Shown here: piece after piece, positions 63,061 to 64,000 of the stretch
How positions within the stretch are numbered: the stretch's first letter is position 1
How the letters are laid out: every line of letters starts with the position of its first letter
From: Rubripirellula reticaptiva
Lineage (GTDB): Bacteria; Planctomycetota; Planctomycetia; Pirellulales; Pirellulaceae
Assembly: GCF_007860175.1 (NCBI RefSeq)
Contig: NZ_SJPX01000004.1
Span: 744,001-808,000 of the forward strand
Direction: 5' to 3'
DNA length: 64,000 nucleotides
Program-made: the position numbers and the translations under genes
Notes under the pieces: generated by a model
Told to the model about the DNA's origin: nothing
Database searches by the model: none
The model's input: only the letters and a program-made list of their open reading frames with translations

Positions 63061-63160
63061 AGTTTGCAGGTGTCAGGTTTGCAGGAAATAAATGACAGGC
63101 ACGGTGGGGATCGGCCGGTTTGACCGTAAAGCAGATCCCAAATACCTGTTACCTATCTCG
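63061..63160. repeat. degenerate CAGGTGTCAGG-type repeats in the rplP-rpmC spacer
   Basis: TTTGCAGGTGTCAGG, TTTGCAGG and GACAGGCACGG (63064-63101) face TACCTGTTACCTATC (63142-63156). Another member of the spacer repeat group; no perfect stem. Confidence 0.5.

Positions 63161-64000
<840 letters not shown>

Overview
The window looks like chromosome of a planctomycete of the Pirellulaceae (Rhodopirellula-like). The reasons are a secreted protein built of YTV-type repeats (29013-31358), a DUF1573 protein next to a multihaem cytochrome lipoprotein, a sulfatase fused to a sialidase-like domain, an EF-Tu with a non-canonical switch I, and GTG/TTG starts with GTGA/ATGA gene overlaps. I see no prophage, IS element or CRISPR array. 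This assignment is inference from gene content; no database was searched.

Layout. 1-3.5 kb: polyprenyl-phosphate sugar-phosphate transferase and O-antigen-ligase-like membrane protein (surface polysaccharide). 3.6-8.2 kb: DUF1573 protein, cytochrome/UshA-like lipoprotein and Ser/Thr kinase, closely spaced. 8.5-12.8 kb: tRNA-Thr, -Tyr, -Gly, -Thr, tuf, tRNA-Trp, secE, nusG, rplK, which is the order known from E. coli thrU-tyrU-glyT-thrT-tufB-secE-nusG-rplK, but rplA does not follow. 13.4-15.8 kb: cold-response group of a DEAD-box helicase, a 58-residue protein that seems to start with ATC, and a cold-shock protein with a structured leader and a strong terminator. 15.9-20.7 kb: cyclopropane synthase, RtcB, spermidine-synthase-like protein, esterase. 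20.9-24.9 kb: glgP-malQ glycogen use. 25.4-28.6 kb: DUF188 protein, stand-alone HEAGH metallopeptidase, Tex. 29-31.4 kb: YTV repeat protein. 31.5-43.2 kb: mixed housekeeping (BFD-like ferredoxin, M20 peptidase, rlmN, osmC, FKBP lipoprotein, citramalate synthase, valS, dgt). 43.3-48.2 kb: uvrA, radical SAM enzyme and FAD halogenase-like enzyme linked by TGATG/ATGA overlaps. 48.4-54.5 kb: SH3-like secreted protein, TerB-like protein, coaB, pyrD, YiiX-like hydrolase, inactive rhomboid-like protein. 54.6-57.7 kb, minus strand: sulfatase-sialidase fusion and DUF2585 protein. 57.8-64 kb, minus strand: rpsC-rplP-rpmC-rpsQ-rplN-rplX-rplE-rpsN-rpsH-rplF-rplR-rpsE-rplO, ending in a perfect terminator, without rpmD or secY.

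The observations I rate highest are two genes whose only well-placed start is ATC (14973 and rpsE at 59003), a REP-like 23-bp palindrome inside the ribosomal operon, degenerate inverted repeats in many spacers of translation genes, the translationally coupled uvrA-radical SAM-flavoenzyme unit, the stand-alone FtsH-type peptidase domain, and a possible attenuator in front of cimA.
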